Shown here in pieces: positions 17,473 through 23,751 of a stretch of 35,314 bases of DNA; position 1 is the stretch's first letter; each line of letters begins with the position of its first letter. A program made the position numbers and the translations under genes. Under the pieces are notes generated by a model. That model saw only the letters and a program-made list of their open reading frames with translations, searched no databases and had not been told where the DNA came from. This DNA is from Methanosarcinales archaeon (GTDB taxonomy: Archaea > Halobacteriota > Syntropharchaeia > Alkanophagales > Methanospirareceae). The stretch is taken from contig JAUWQN010000010.1 in NCBI GenBank assembly GCA_030611045.1, positions 1-35,314 of the forward strand, written 5' to 3'.

Positions 17473-17526
17473 AGCATCATAGCCGTAGCTGGTGCCGTTG
17501 TGTATATGAAAAAGATAAAAAGTAAC
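17473..17526 (+). pseudogene. Remnant of a PGF-CTERM-like membrane anchor
   Basis: Four bases past the stop of the cytoplasmic FmdE gene an open stretch reads SIIAVAGAVVYMKKIKSN. It mirrors the C-terminal anchors of the 15250-16617 protein (IAIAGTLVYVAKRRK) and the 19411-20448 protein (LLTVVYLVKRRK). It has no start codon of its own. It is best read as the leftover 3' end of another anchored protein gene, lost by deletion or recombination. The stretch is short, so chance resemblance cannot be excluded. Confidence 0.45.
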
Positions 17527-17555
17527 ACTTTCTCAAAAATAAGATAAAGATATAA

Positions 17556-17572
17556 ACCGAAAGTATTATATA
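17556..17572 (+). promoter_or_regulatory. TATA/BRE promoter of the 52-residue membrane protein gene
   Basis: BRE-like ACCGAAAG is followed by TATTATATA, about 40 bases before the ATG at 17613. GTGAGGTG at 17594-17601 could act as the ribosome site, although its 11-base distance from the ATG is long. Confidence 0.5.
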
Positions 17573-17612
17573 TATCTAAAATATGAGTACAAAGTGAGGT
17601 GAAATAAAAAAT

Positions 17613-17771
17613 ATGTGCGCACCAATAACTGTAGCGGCAGTGGGTGGAGTGGTCGCAGTTCAAGCGATAATAGCGACTAAAATGATAGGTGCTGTCGTTC
17701 TCGGCAGTGTCTTTGTCGCGAACTACCTTCACCCGCTAAAAAAGCTAAACCTTAGAAAGGTGGAGGAGTAA
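17613..17771 (+). CDS. Small single-helix membrane protein, unknown
   Basis: A 52-residue ORF: MCAPITVAAVGGVVAVQAII, then ATKMIGAVVLGSVFVANYL, then a basic cytoplasmic-looking tail (HPLKKLNLRKVEE). It has its own TATA/BRE promoter, a GAGGTG ribosome site and a strong hairpin plus T-run at its end, so it looks like a free-standing small gene. The hydrophobic part (residues ~4-38) could form one long or two short membrane helices. I do not recognise a family. It is too short and lacks features to be called CbiN. It sits between the FmdE gene and the radical SAM gene, in a nickel/F430 context. It could be an accessory subunit of an importer. Confidence 0.6.
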   Translation: MCAPITVAAVGGVVAVQAIIATKMIGAVVLGSVFVANYLHPLKKLNLRKVEE

Positions 17772-17811
17772 GCGGAACCCCGCTTTCTACTTCCTCCCTT
17801 TTTTATTTTTC
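17762..17811 (+). terminator. Hairpin plus T-run terminator
   Basis: GGAGGA...AGCGG pairs with CCGCTT...TTCCTCC around an AACC loop, with a small bulge in the 3' arm, and is followed by CTTTTTTATTTTT. The 5' arm overlaps the last codons of the small membrane protein gene. It has the form of a rho-independent terminator, and the T-run alone would suffice in archaea. The radical SAM gene starts seven bases further on, so it may partly depend on read-through. Confidence 0.65.
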
Positions 17812-17817
17812 CCAAAA

Positions 17818-18672
17818 ATGCTCAAGCGAATATTCAGTTATCTGACGCTGCAAATCGAGCCTACCAAGGAATGCAACTTAAACTGTAAAATGTGCATGAG
17901 AAGAAATCTTGAAGGATCGGTTGGTTCCCTCTCCTTGGATAATTTCAAGAAAATATTGGATTCATATAACTTTCGTTACGTTGCTTTACACGGCTGGGGC
18001 GAGCCTCTTATGAACCCGGAGTTATTGGGAATGATAAAATATGCAGAGTCTAAAGGCGTGCATACAAATCTCACTACTAATGGAACGCTGATAGATGAAA
18101 ATATCGGTAATATTTTTGACTCCGGTCTAAGAGAAATCGCTTTTGGGATATACGATAAAGGGGTCTTACTGAAAACCATACCTGAGCTGGAGAAGCTGAT
18201 AAGCGAAAAGGCGCAATTGGGTTTTAAAAAGCCAAAAACGTATCTTGACATCACTATATACGAGGATAATTACGATGAAATCCTGGACATGGTAAAACTT
18301 GCTAAAGAAGCGGGAATAGAAGCAGTTATCCTTCACAGGCTTTTCAACGTTTATAACGTGGACACTGATATAAACTATATTTCGGAAAAAGAAGAGGAAA
18401 ATTTATTCCGGGAGTTGAATAAATTGAAAAAAGAGTTGAAATTTGAGATTTATTTACCCCGGAGGCATTCTTTACCCTGTAGAATCGTTAAGTATAGCGT
18501 GTTTGTCACCTGTGATGGCAAAGTAACCCCGTGCTGTTTCCTGCCAGAGTTCTACATGGGGAACGTGCTTGAGAGTGAAGATAGAATCGGTGACATTCTG
18601 AGGTCACGAGAGTATAGGGAGTTTATTAAAAACATGAAGGAGCATCCTGTATGCAGCAAATGTAGGTGGTGA
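17818..18672 (+). CDS. Radical SAM protein with SPASM-like C-terminal cysteines
   Basis: Binds SAM at a 4Fe-4S cluster held by Cys19, Cys23 and Cys26 (CNLNCKMC). GWGEPLMNP (60-67) is the GGE-type SAM-binding motif, and the core beta/alpha barrel runs to about residue 215. The C-terminal cysteines Cys221, Cys232, Cys239, Cys240, Cys279 and Cys282, with CDGKVTPCCF and CSKCRW at the very end, match SPASM/Twitch domains that carry auxiliary clusters. At 284 residues it is short for a SPASM enzyme. It lacks the UPF0004 and TRAM domains of MiaB-type methylthiotransferases. No peptide substrate gene is obvious, unless it is the 52-residue ORF upstream. The reaction is unknown. The position among F430 and nickel genes makes a cofactor-modifying role possible. 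There is no clear ribosome site before the ATG. Confidence 0.85.
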   Translation: MLKRIFSYLTLQIEPTKECNLNCKMCMRRNLEGSVGSLSLDNFKKILDSYNFRYVALHGWGEPLMNPELLGMIKYAESKGVHTNLTTNGTLIDENIGNIFDSGLREIAFGIYDKGVLLKTIPELEKLISEKAQLGFKKPKTYLDITIYEDNYDEILDMVKLAKEAGIEAVILHRLFNVYNVDTDINYISEKEEENLFRELNKLKKELKFEIYLPRRHSLPCRIVKYSVFVTCDGKVTPCCFLPEFYMGNVLESEDRIGDILRSREYREFIKNMKEHPVCSKCRW

Positions 18673-18682
18673 AGATGAAAAG

Positions 18683-19246
18683 ATGAAAGAGGGAAAGTCT
18701 TATTTCGATGTGTATGAACTCGGAATGATAGCCTTGTTTGCTCTTGGTAGCGCTCTACTAAATACCTATCTTCCAATAAAAACGTTTACGGAATATCTTG
18801 GCATACCGGGACCTGCGGCTGGAATGGCGGTATTAGGAGGATTTATTTTTGTGCTCTGGATAGCTTTGGCGCATGCGATTATAAAAAAGAGATATGCCGG
18901 GGTCGTCACGTCACTTTTAATCGCTTCTTTTTGCCTGCTTATAGCTCCGTGGTATGGAGTTGTTTCACCAATCTGGTTTGGCATTTACGGGGTTATAGCT
19001 CTGCTTTCAATGGGTATTTTTGTAGAGCTAACAGCGTCTAAGTCCGTATTTAAAGGTGCAATTGGGGGAGGTCTGGGGAATTTAGCGTGTTTGGGAATTA
19101 CATGGATAGCTATAGGAGTTCATGCTGGGGTATGGGTACCGTCAAAATTCGCACCAATTCTTATGCTTGCCGCTTTTGTTTCTGGTACTATTGGTGCGTT
19201 AATAGCATATTGGATTACAAAAGTGAGAAGAAAAGAGCAAATCTAA
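18683..19246 (+). CDS. Multi-spanning membrane protein, ECF S-component-like
   Basis: A 187-residue integral membrane protein with about five to six hydrophobic helices (roughly residues 11-30, 43-65, 72-92, 95-118, 123-145, 153-178) and small glycine-rich loops (IPGPAAGMAVLGG, GAIGGGLGNLACLG). The pattern resembles substrate-binding S-components of energy-coupling factor transporters, but I cannot name the subfamily. The gene starts ten bases after the radical SAM stop and ends about 90 bases before the nikK promoter block. It therefore probably forms an operon with the radical SAM gene, and could share the CbiQ/CbiO energy unit encoded downstream. Substrate unknown; a vitamin, metal or tetrapyrrole-related compound would fit the context. 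Confidence 0.6.
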   Translation: MKEGKSYFDVYELGMIALFALGSALLNTYLPIKTFTEYLGIPGPAAGMAVLGGFIFVLWIALAHAIIKKRYAGVVTSLLIASFCLLIAPWYGVVSPIWFGIYGVIALLSMGIFVELTASKSVFKGAIGGGLGNLACLGITWIAIGVHAGVWVPSKFAPILMLAAFVSGTIGALIAYWITKVRRKEQI

Positions 19247-19339
19247 CTTCGAGATCCGAGGTTTGTGTGAATAATAAGAGTTTTTGGGTAGTATTGTAAA
19301 CCAAATCCCTCGAAATTGAAGATGATATAATATTAAATT

Positions 19340-19402
19340 ATATTTAAATAGCATTGAATACTTCTATTATGAGATTAAGTATAAAAAACAAAAGGAGGTG
19401 AA
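19340..19402 (+). promoter_or_regulatory. Promoter/operator block of nikK (copy 2)
   Basis: The block holds ATATTTAAATAG, the inverted repeat AATAG-N12-CTATT at 19347-19368, a GATTAAGTAT stretch, A-rich spacer and AAAGGAGGTG. It aligns base for base, with one single-base gap and few mismatches, to 15182-15241 before the secreted FmdE gene. It probably drives the nikKMLQO operon under the same control. Confidence 0.6.
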
Positions 19403-19410
19403 AAAAGAAG

Positions 19411-20448
19411 ATGATAAAAAGAAGAAAAAAGGTGACTACGATAGCGACTATTCTCCTGGCAGGGATACTCCTTGCAAGTGCTGTGGGGATGGCGAGCGCG
19501 CATTTTACGATGGTCTTCCCCAGCGATAATGCGGCTACCGTTTGGGATGTGACACCTGAAGACTACATTGCAGATGAGGGCGAGACCAAGACCGTATATA
19601 TGATGTGGGGGCACCCCTACGAGCATATACTCTTTGACATGGGGTCTGTACCCGAGGTCTCGGTCATGAAACCCGACGGCACGGTTCTGCAACTTACGAC
19701 GGAAGAGATCACCGTTGATGGAATGGACGAAGACGGAAATCTCGGAACCTTCAAGGCATACAAGGCATCGTTCACTATTGATCAAATGGGCGATTCCGTT
19801 GTCTTTGTGAAATATGAGGACGAAGGGGAGAATTTGATAGACTACACCAAAGCCGTCATCCACTGCGGTGAAGAGACATGGTTTGGCTGGGATGCCGAGG
19901 TCGGACAGCAGACCGAGATCATCCCGTACATGCGACCCTACGGCATGGAGGCGGGCTTTGTCTTCGCTGGAAAGGCACTGTACAACGGCAAGGTGCTTGC
20001 AGGCGCGCCAGTAGAGGTTGAGATATACCACACATTAGATGCTGGTAAAGAGGTAGTAGAAACCGCAGAGACAATGTTCCCGTACGACCCTGCGATGGTC
20101 TTCACACGACTCACCATGTCCAATGAGAACGGAGAGTTCGTGTACACGCTTGACGAGCCAGGGATATGGTTTGTCGGTGCTACAATGGAGCCTGAGACCG
20201 GGCAAAACATAAGGGGCGTTTTCATCGTTCCAGTGATCGAGGAGTTCCCCGCGCAAGAATCAGCAGAGGCTGCTGCGTCCCCTGCTGGACTCGAAGAACT
20301 AAATAGCCGTGTAAAATCGTTGGAAGACAAAGTGGCAACACAGGAACTGGAAACACCTGCGGGAGAAGGATTACCTGGATTTGGTGTGATAGCTGCGATG
20401 GCTGGGTTGTTAACCGTAGTGTATTTGGTAAAAAGAAGAAAGAGATAA
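19411..20448 (+). CDS. NikK-like extracytoplasmic nickel-binding protein (DUF4198), PGF-CTERM anchored
   Basis: A DUF4198-type component of ECF nickel transporters, 345 residues. Residues 1-30 are a signal peptide ending ASA, so the mature protein would begin at His31 (HFTMVFPSD), as common for metal-binding proteins of this family. Further histidines and acidic residues lie in MMWGHPYEHILFDMG. A predicted coiled coil (LEELNSRVKSLEDKVATQE) precedes the tail GLPGFGVIAAMAG...KRRK, a good PGF-CTERM sorting signal. It is followed 12 bases later by nikM. The GC is slightly higher than its neighbours. The role as a metal-capturing surface protein for the importer follows from the NikK-M-L-Q-O gene order; the cobalt-versus-nickel choice is inferred from the F430 context. 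Confidence 0.85.
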   Translation: MIKRRKKVTTIATILLAGILLASAVGMASAHFTMVFPSDNAATVWDVTPEDYIADEGETKTVYMMWGHPYEHILFDMGSVPEVSVMKPDGTVLQLTTEEITVDGMDEDGNLGTFKAYKASFTIDQMGDSVVFVKYEDEGENLIDYTKAVIHCGEETWFGWDAEVGQQTEIIPYMRPYGMEAGFVFAGKALYNGKVLAGAPVEVEIYHTLDAGKEVVETAETMFPYDPAMVFTRLTMSNENGEFVYTLDEPGIWFVGATMEPETGQNIRGVFIVPVIEEFPAQESAEAAASPAGLEELNSRVKSLEDKVATQELETPAGEGLPGFGVIAAMAGLLTVVYLVKRRKR

Positions 20449-20460
20449 GCAAGAACAAAA

Positions 20461-21105
20461 ATGGTGCATATATCTGATGGAGTATTATCTCTGCCAGTAT
20501 TGGCAGCGGGATGGGCAATAACCGGAGTTTTGATCGCGGTAACGCTCTGGTGGAGTAAAAGGAAGGGCAGTATAATAGAGGAGATACCACGCTTATCGGT
20601 GATGACCTCCGCATTTTTTGTCGCCTCTCTTCTCCATATAGCCATAGGACCGACAAGCGTGCATCTCATACTTTCTGGCTTAGTGGGTGTAATACTTGGA
20701 ATACTTGCCTATCCCGCCATTTTTATTGGTCTTATCCTACAAGCTTTTCTCTTCGGTCATGGCGGCGTAACGACTATCGGGATAAACACGGTAGTCATGG
20801 GGATACCCGCATTGATTGCATATGGCATCTTCAAAGCAGGGAGCAGGTTAGACTTCTTAAGAAAAGGCGTATCAGAAGCGATATTCGGTGCTATTGCAGG
20901 AGGAGTTGCGGTTGCTCTCGCTGTTCTTTTCCTCGTGATATGCTTGCTCACAACCGGGAAGGAGTTCTCAGGCGTGGCAAGCCTCGTTGCCGTGGCACAT
21001 ATCCCGATAATCATAATAGAAGCGGTGATTGTGGGCTCTGTGGTTGCCTTTCTGGCGAGGGTTAAACCTGAGTTAATAGGAAGTTTAGGAGGTGATAGGA
21101 AATGA
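20461..21105 (+). CDS. ECF transporter S-component for nickel/cobalt (NikM/CbiM)
   Basis: Membrane substrate-binding subunit, 214 residues with about six to seven helices. The family N-terminus HISDG, the LHIAIGPTSVHLILSGLVGV motif and the FGHGGVTTIGINTVVMG motif are present. In NikM the metal is held by the N-terminal amine, His2 and a later histidine. The ATG here gives Met-Val-His, whereas the adjacent GTG at 20464 would give the usual Met-His. With ATG, removal of Met before Val would also leave His as residue 2. The gene overlaps nikL by four bases. Identification is firm; the metal is inferred. Confidence 0.93.
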   Translation: MVHISDGVLSLPVLAAGWAITGVLIAVTLWWSKRKGSIIEEIPRLSVMTSAFFVASLLHIAIGPTSVHLILSGLVGVILGILAYPAIFIGLILQAFLFGHGGVTTIGINTVVMGIPALIAYGIFKAGSRLDFLRKGVSEAIFGAIAGGVAVALAVLFLVICLLTTGKEFSGVASLVAVAHIPIIIIEAVIVGSVVAFLARVKPELIGSLGGDRK

Positions 21106-21569
21106 ACGGAAAATTGGTTTTTGCTGTTTTTGCAATGCTTCTGGTGTTATCGTGCTTGAGCATAAGCGCGGTGAGCGCCCACAGGGTATATGTGAAAGGT
21201 GAAATATGGGAGATAGGAGTAAAAGCCTGGTTTGGTGGTGGAGAACCAATGAGAGACGCCGATGTGGAAGTATATGCCATTAAAGAGGGGAAAGAGGAAC
21301 TATACGGGGAAGGGAAAACTGATGAGAACGGTAAATTCGGCTTCGCTCCAAAAATAGGTGTTGAAGAGTATAAAGTGGTAGTGGAATCACCAGGAGGTCA
21401 TAAAGGAGAAACCGTGGTAAACTTGACACAAGCAGCTTCACCTGGAGAAGGAACGGAAATGCCTTTATACACAAGAACTATCGCAGGATTTGGATACTTA
21501 ATCGGTTTAGCAGGAGCTGCAATGGCGTACATGGGCTGGAAGATGAAGAAGAAATACGAAAATCTGTGA
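21102..21569 (+). CDS. NikL-like accessory protein of the ECF nickel transporter
   Basis: A 155-residue exported protein with signal peptide (residues 1-26, ending VSA), a mature N-terminus predicted at His27 (HRVYVKGE), one carboxypeptidase-regulatory-like beta-sandwich (GGEPMRDADVEVYA, GKTDENGKFGFAP) and a C-terminal membrane helix (~131-148) with a KKKY tail. This architecture and the place between nikM and nikQ match NikL of NikKMLQO systems, which replaces CbiN. The mature amino-terminal histidine may help bind Ni2+, as in NikK. Its start overlaps the nikM stop (ATGA), so translation is coupled. Confidence 0.85.
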   Translation: MNGKLVFAVFAMLLVLSCLSISAVSAHRVYVKGEIWEIGVKAWFGGGEPMRDADVEVYAIKEGKEELYGEGKTDENGKFGFAPKIGVEEYKVVVESPGGHKGETVVNLTQAASPGEGTEMPLYTRTIAGFGYLIGLAGAAMAYMGWKMKKKYENL

Positions 21570-21591
21570 AAAACTTTTCTTTTAGTGCAGG

Positions 21592-21613
21592 TTTTCTTTT
21601 TGTAAAAAGAAAA
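21592..21613 (+). other. Perfect 10-bp hairpin before nikQ
   Basis: TTTTCTTTTT (21592-21601) and AAAAAGAAAA (21604-21613) are exact reverse complements with a two-base gap, ending six bases before the probable nikQ ATG. In RNA it could fold (with a slightly opened loop) and hide the initiation region or slow transcription. If nikQ instead starts at the GTG at 21566, the repeat is coding. Confidence 0.4.
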
Positions 21614-21619
21614 AGTGCA

Positions 21620-22390
21620 ATGATAGAATATCCAGAGATTGATAGGTATGCATCGCTTGATTCGCCAATGCATCGGTTTGACCCGAGGGCGAAGATAATC
21701 GCATTTCTTTTTCTTATCTTCTCCGTAGTTCTTATACCAGATTTAAAGATAGCTTTCATTGGGTTGTTTTTTGCTATTTTTCTTCTTCTTCTGTCCAGAA
21801 TCCCAATCTCCTTTGTGTTAAGCTATATGAAATGGGTTGCTATGTTCGTTTTGTCCTTTTTCGTCATTCTGGCATTCACATTTCCAGGTGAAGAACTCGC
21901 CAAATTTTATTTCCTGAGTATTACGGCTGAGGGTGTATATACTGGGTCTTTGATTACCATAAGGGCTTTTTCTGCCATCATCCTCATTTTTCCGATGATT
22001 GGAACCATGAGATTTGACACGACGATTAAAGCGTTGGATAGGTTAAAAGTTCCTAATTCGCTGGTTCAAATGCTTATGTTCACGTATCGCTACATCTTTG
22101 TGTTTGTGGATGAGTTTCAAAGGATATGGACGGCAATGGAATCAAGAGGGTTCAAACTGAGGACTACTTTATATGCGCTCAGGACGATAGGAAAAGCGAT
22201 GGGAATGCTTTTTGTCCGAAGTTACGAAAGAGCAGAGCGGGTGTATCAGGCAATGCGTTCGCGAGGATATACCGGCAATCCGAAAACGCTGGTTGAGTTT
22301 GAGATTCACATGAAGGACTACCTATTAGCTGTTTTTATCATAGGGTTTGCTATTTCTTTGCATGTGATTTCTTTTGTGGGTGTGTTCTGA
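21620..22390 (+). CDS. ECF transporter T-component (CbiQ/NikQ)
   Basis: Transmembrane coupling subunit. The N-terminus IDRYASLDSPMHRFDPRAKI is the CbiQ signature. Five or so helices follow, and the two cytoplasmic coupling helices carry Ala-Arg-Gly-type motifs (AMESRGFKL and AMRSRGYTG), which contact the ATPase. I prefer the ATG at 21620 (MIEYPEIDRY, 256 residues), since the family starts near this point. A GTG at 21566, overlapping the nikL stop codon, would add 18 residues. It is followed six bases later by the ATPase gene. Confidence 0.92.
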   Translation: MIEYPEIDRYASLDSPMHRFDPRAKIIAFLFLIFSVVLIPDLKIAFIGLFFAIFLLLLSRIPISFVLSYMKWVAMFVLSFFVILAFTFPGEELAKFYFLSITAEGVYTGSLITIRAFSAIILIFPMIGTMRFDTTIKALDRLKVPNSLVQMLMFTYRYIFVFVDEFQRIWTAMESRGFKLRTTLYALRTIGKAMGMLFVRSYERAERVYQAMRSRGYTGNPKTLVEFEIHMKDYLLAVFIIGFAISLHVISFVGVF

Positions 22391-22396
22391 AGAAAA

Positions 22397-23311
22397 ATGA
22401 GAGACGCAATAATAGTGAGAAACCTCAGTTACACGTATCCCGACGGTACAGAGGCGTTGGAAGATGTGAACATGGCGGTGTATGAAGGAGAGAAGATCGC
22501 GATAGTTGGACCAAACGGTGCTGGTAAAACGACTTTTTTGCTACATCTTAATGGAATTCTCCACGGTACCAATGGACAAGTAGAAGTATTCGGCAAGAGC
22601 GTGGACAAGGGGAAAAGAGAAGAAATAATAAAAGAAGTAGGGATTGTTTTTCAAGACCCAGATGACCAATTGTTCATGCCCACGATTTTCGATGACCTCG
22701 CTTTTGGTCCGATAAATCTGGGGCTAAAAGAAGAGGAAGTGCGGGAAAGGGTAGAAAACGCTCTTCTAACACTTGGACTTTCTGATTATGAAAACAGGTG
22801 TCCTCATCATCTCAGTTATGGTGAGAAGAAGAAAGCAGCCCTGGCGGCGGTTATGTCTATGGAGCCTAAGATATTAGTGCTTGACGAGCCTACCGCTAAT
22901 CTTGACCCAAGGAGCAGAGCTGAATTGATAGATATTATAAAGGGATTAAATGAACGGGAAGGAATTACCATTGTGACCGCAACACATGACGTAAATGCTG
23001 TTCCTGAGCTTGCAGACCGGGTATACGTGCTGAACAAGCGGATAATCGCGGAAGGCACTTCGCAGAAGATATTTTCTGATGTTGAACTGCTAAATGAGAC
23101 CAATCTGGAAGTGCCGGAAGTATTCAAGCTTTTTGAAGTCTTACAATGTTTTGGTTACAACTGCGAAGAGCTACCTCTGTCCGTAGACGAAGCGATTGAG
23201 CACCTGACGAGGACGGTAGAAAATGAAGGTGGGCACATACATCTACACATTCATAAGCACACTCATGACGAGGTGAAGAAATTGAAAACTAAGTATGAGC
23301 ATCATAAATAA
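22397..23311 (+). CDS. ECF transporter ATPase (CbiO/NikO) with histidine-rich tail
   Basis: Energy-coupling ATPase. Walker A is GPNGAGKT (38-45), the Q-loop Gln is at 86 (VFQDPDDQLF), the signature is LSYGE (139-143), Walker B is ILVLDEP (159-165) and the H-loop His is at 197. After the usual domain, a tail of about 30 residues carries alternating histidines at 280, 282, 284, 286, 288 and 290 plus His302 and His303. Such a tail can bind nickel or cobalt and could act as a store or sensor. At 304 residues it is slightly longer than typical. It is the last gene of the nikKMLQO operon. Confidence 0.94.
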   Translation: MRDAIIVRNLSYTYPDGTEALEDVNMAVYEGEKIAIVGPNGAGKTTFLLHLNGILHGTNGQVEVFGKSVDKGKREEIIKEVGIVFQDPDDQLFMPTIFDDLAFGPINLGLKEEEVRERVENALLTLGLSDYENRCPHHLSYGEKKKAALAAVMSMEPKILVLDEPTANLDPRSRAELIDIIKGLNEREGITIVTATHDVNAVPELADRVYVLNKRIIAEGTSQKIFSDVELLNETNLEVPEVFKLFEVLQCFGYNCEELPLSVDEAIEHLTRTVENEGGHIHLHIHKHTHDEVKKLKTKYEHHK

Positions 23312-23348
23312 GTGCCTGTTAGCGAGTTAGCTCAGACACAAGGTTTAA

Positions 23349-23534
23349 AAAGGGCCGGAACAACGAGGAAAAAGGTACAAACGCAAAGCAGCTTATTTTG
23401 ACTCACAGGTCCAAGCACCCTGGGCGGACGAGGAGTACGGTCCGGATGAGATGGACAAGTTGGATCGACTGTTCGCCGAAACAGGGCCTCTCGACGGACT
23501 GACAATTCTGGAACCGGGATGCGGCACATATTGA
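23349..23534 (+). pseudogene. Fragment of a SAM-dependent methyltransferase
   Basis: An open stretch without start codon, bounded by stops at 23346 and 23532. It encodes about 61 residues, including KAAYFDSQVQAPWADEEYG, then DEMDKLDRLFAETGPLDG, then LTILEPGCGTY. The last part is motif I of class I SAM methyltransferases (LEPGCGTG), so only the N-terminal portion survives. The GC is higher than the surroundings, which suggests origin from another genomic site. In the 430-base gap between nikO and the DUF364 gene I see nothing else besides this fragment and a promoter at 23578-23596. Confidence 0.6.
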
Positions 23535-23577
23535 AGTTTGAAGTAATTAAATTATCGTAGCCTTAAGTACGAAAAAA

Positions 23578-23596
23578 ATCGGAAGCTTTAAATATA
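23578..23596 (+). promoter_or_regulatory. TATA/BRE promoter of the DUF364-ABC transporter operon
   Basis: BRE-like ATCGGAAGC (23578-23586) followed directly by TTTAAATATA (23587-23596). Transcription would start near 23620, ahead of the 30-residue leader ORF and the DUF364 gene. The AATAG inverted repeat of the nikK promoter is not present here. Confidence 0.6.
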
Positions 23597-23658
23597 TCGT
23601 CAACAATAAAATCATAACGTATTATCTCTGGGGTAAAAATAAATAGAAAGGTGTGAAA

Positions 23659-23751
23659 ATGAAAGCCGAAAGCTTAGAATTAGTAACAGCATCCTTTGAG
23701 TTGTGCGAATCTATGAAGGGATTAAAAAGGGGGCAGTGTAGATGGACATAA
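23659..23751 (+). CDS. 30-residue leader ORF overlapping the DUF364 gene
   Basis: Short ORF MKAESLELVTASFELCESMK followed by GLKRGQCRWT. It has an AAAGGTG ribosome site and ends ten bases inside the downstream gene, so ribosomes finishing it could re-initiate at 23742. The DUF364 start has the GGGGGCAG stretch as its own weak ribosome site. It may be a leader peptide, or the remnant of a longer gene. I do not recognise a family. Confidence 0.4.
   Translation: MKAESLELVTASFELCESMKGLKRGQCRWT

Noticed and set aside
17613-17771. Small membrane protein as CbiN
   Set aside because: CbiN has two helices with a conserved extracellular loop and sits between cbiM and cbiQ. Here NikL occupies that place and the small protein lies outside the operon.
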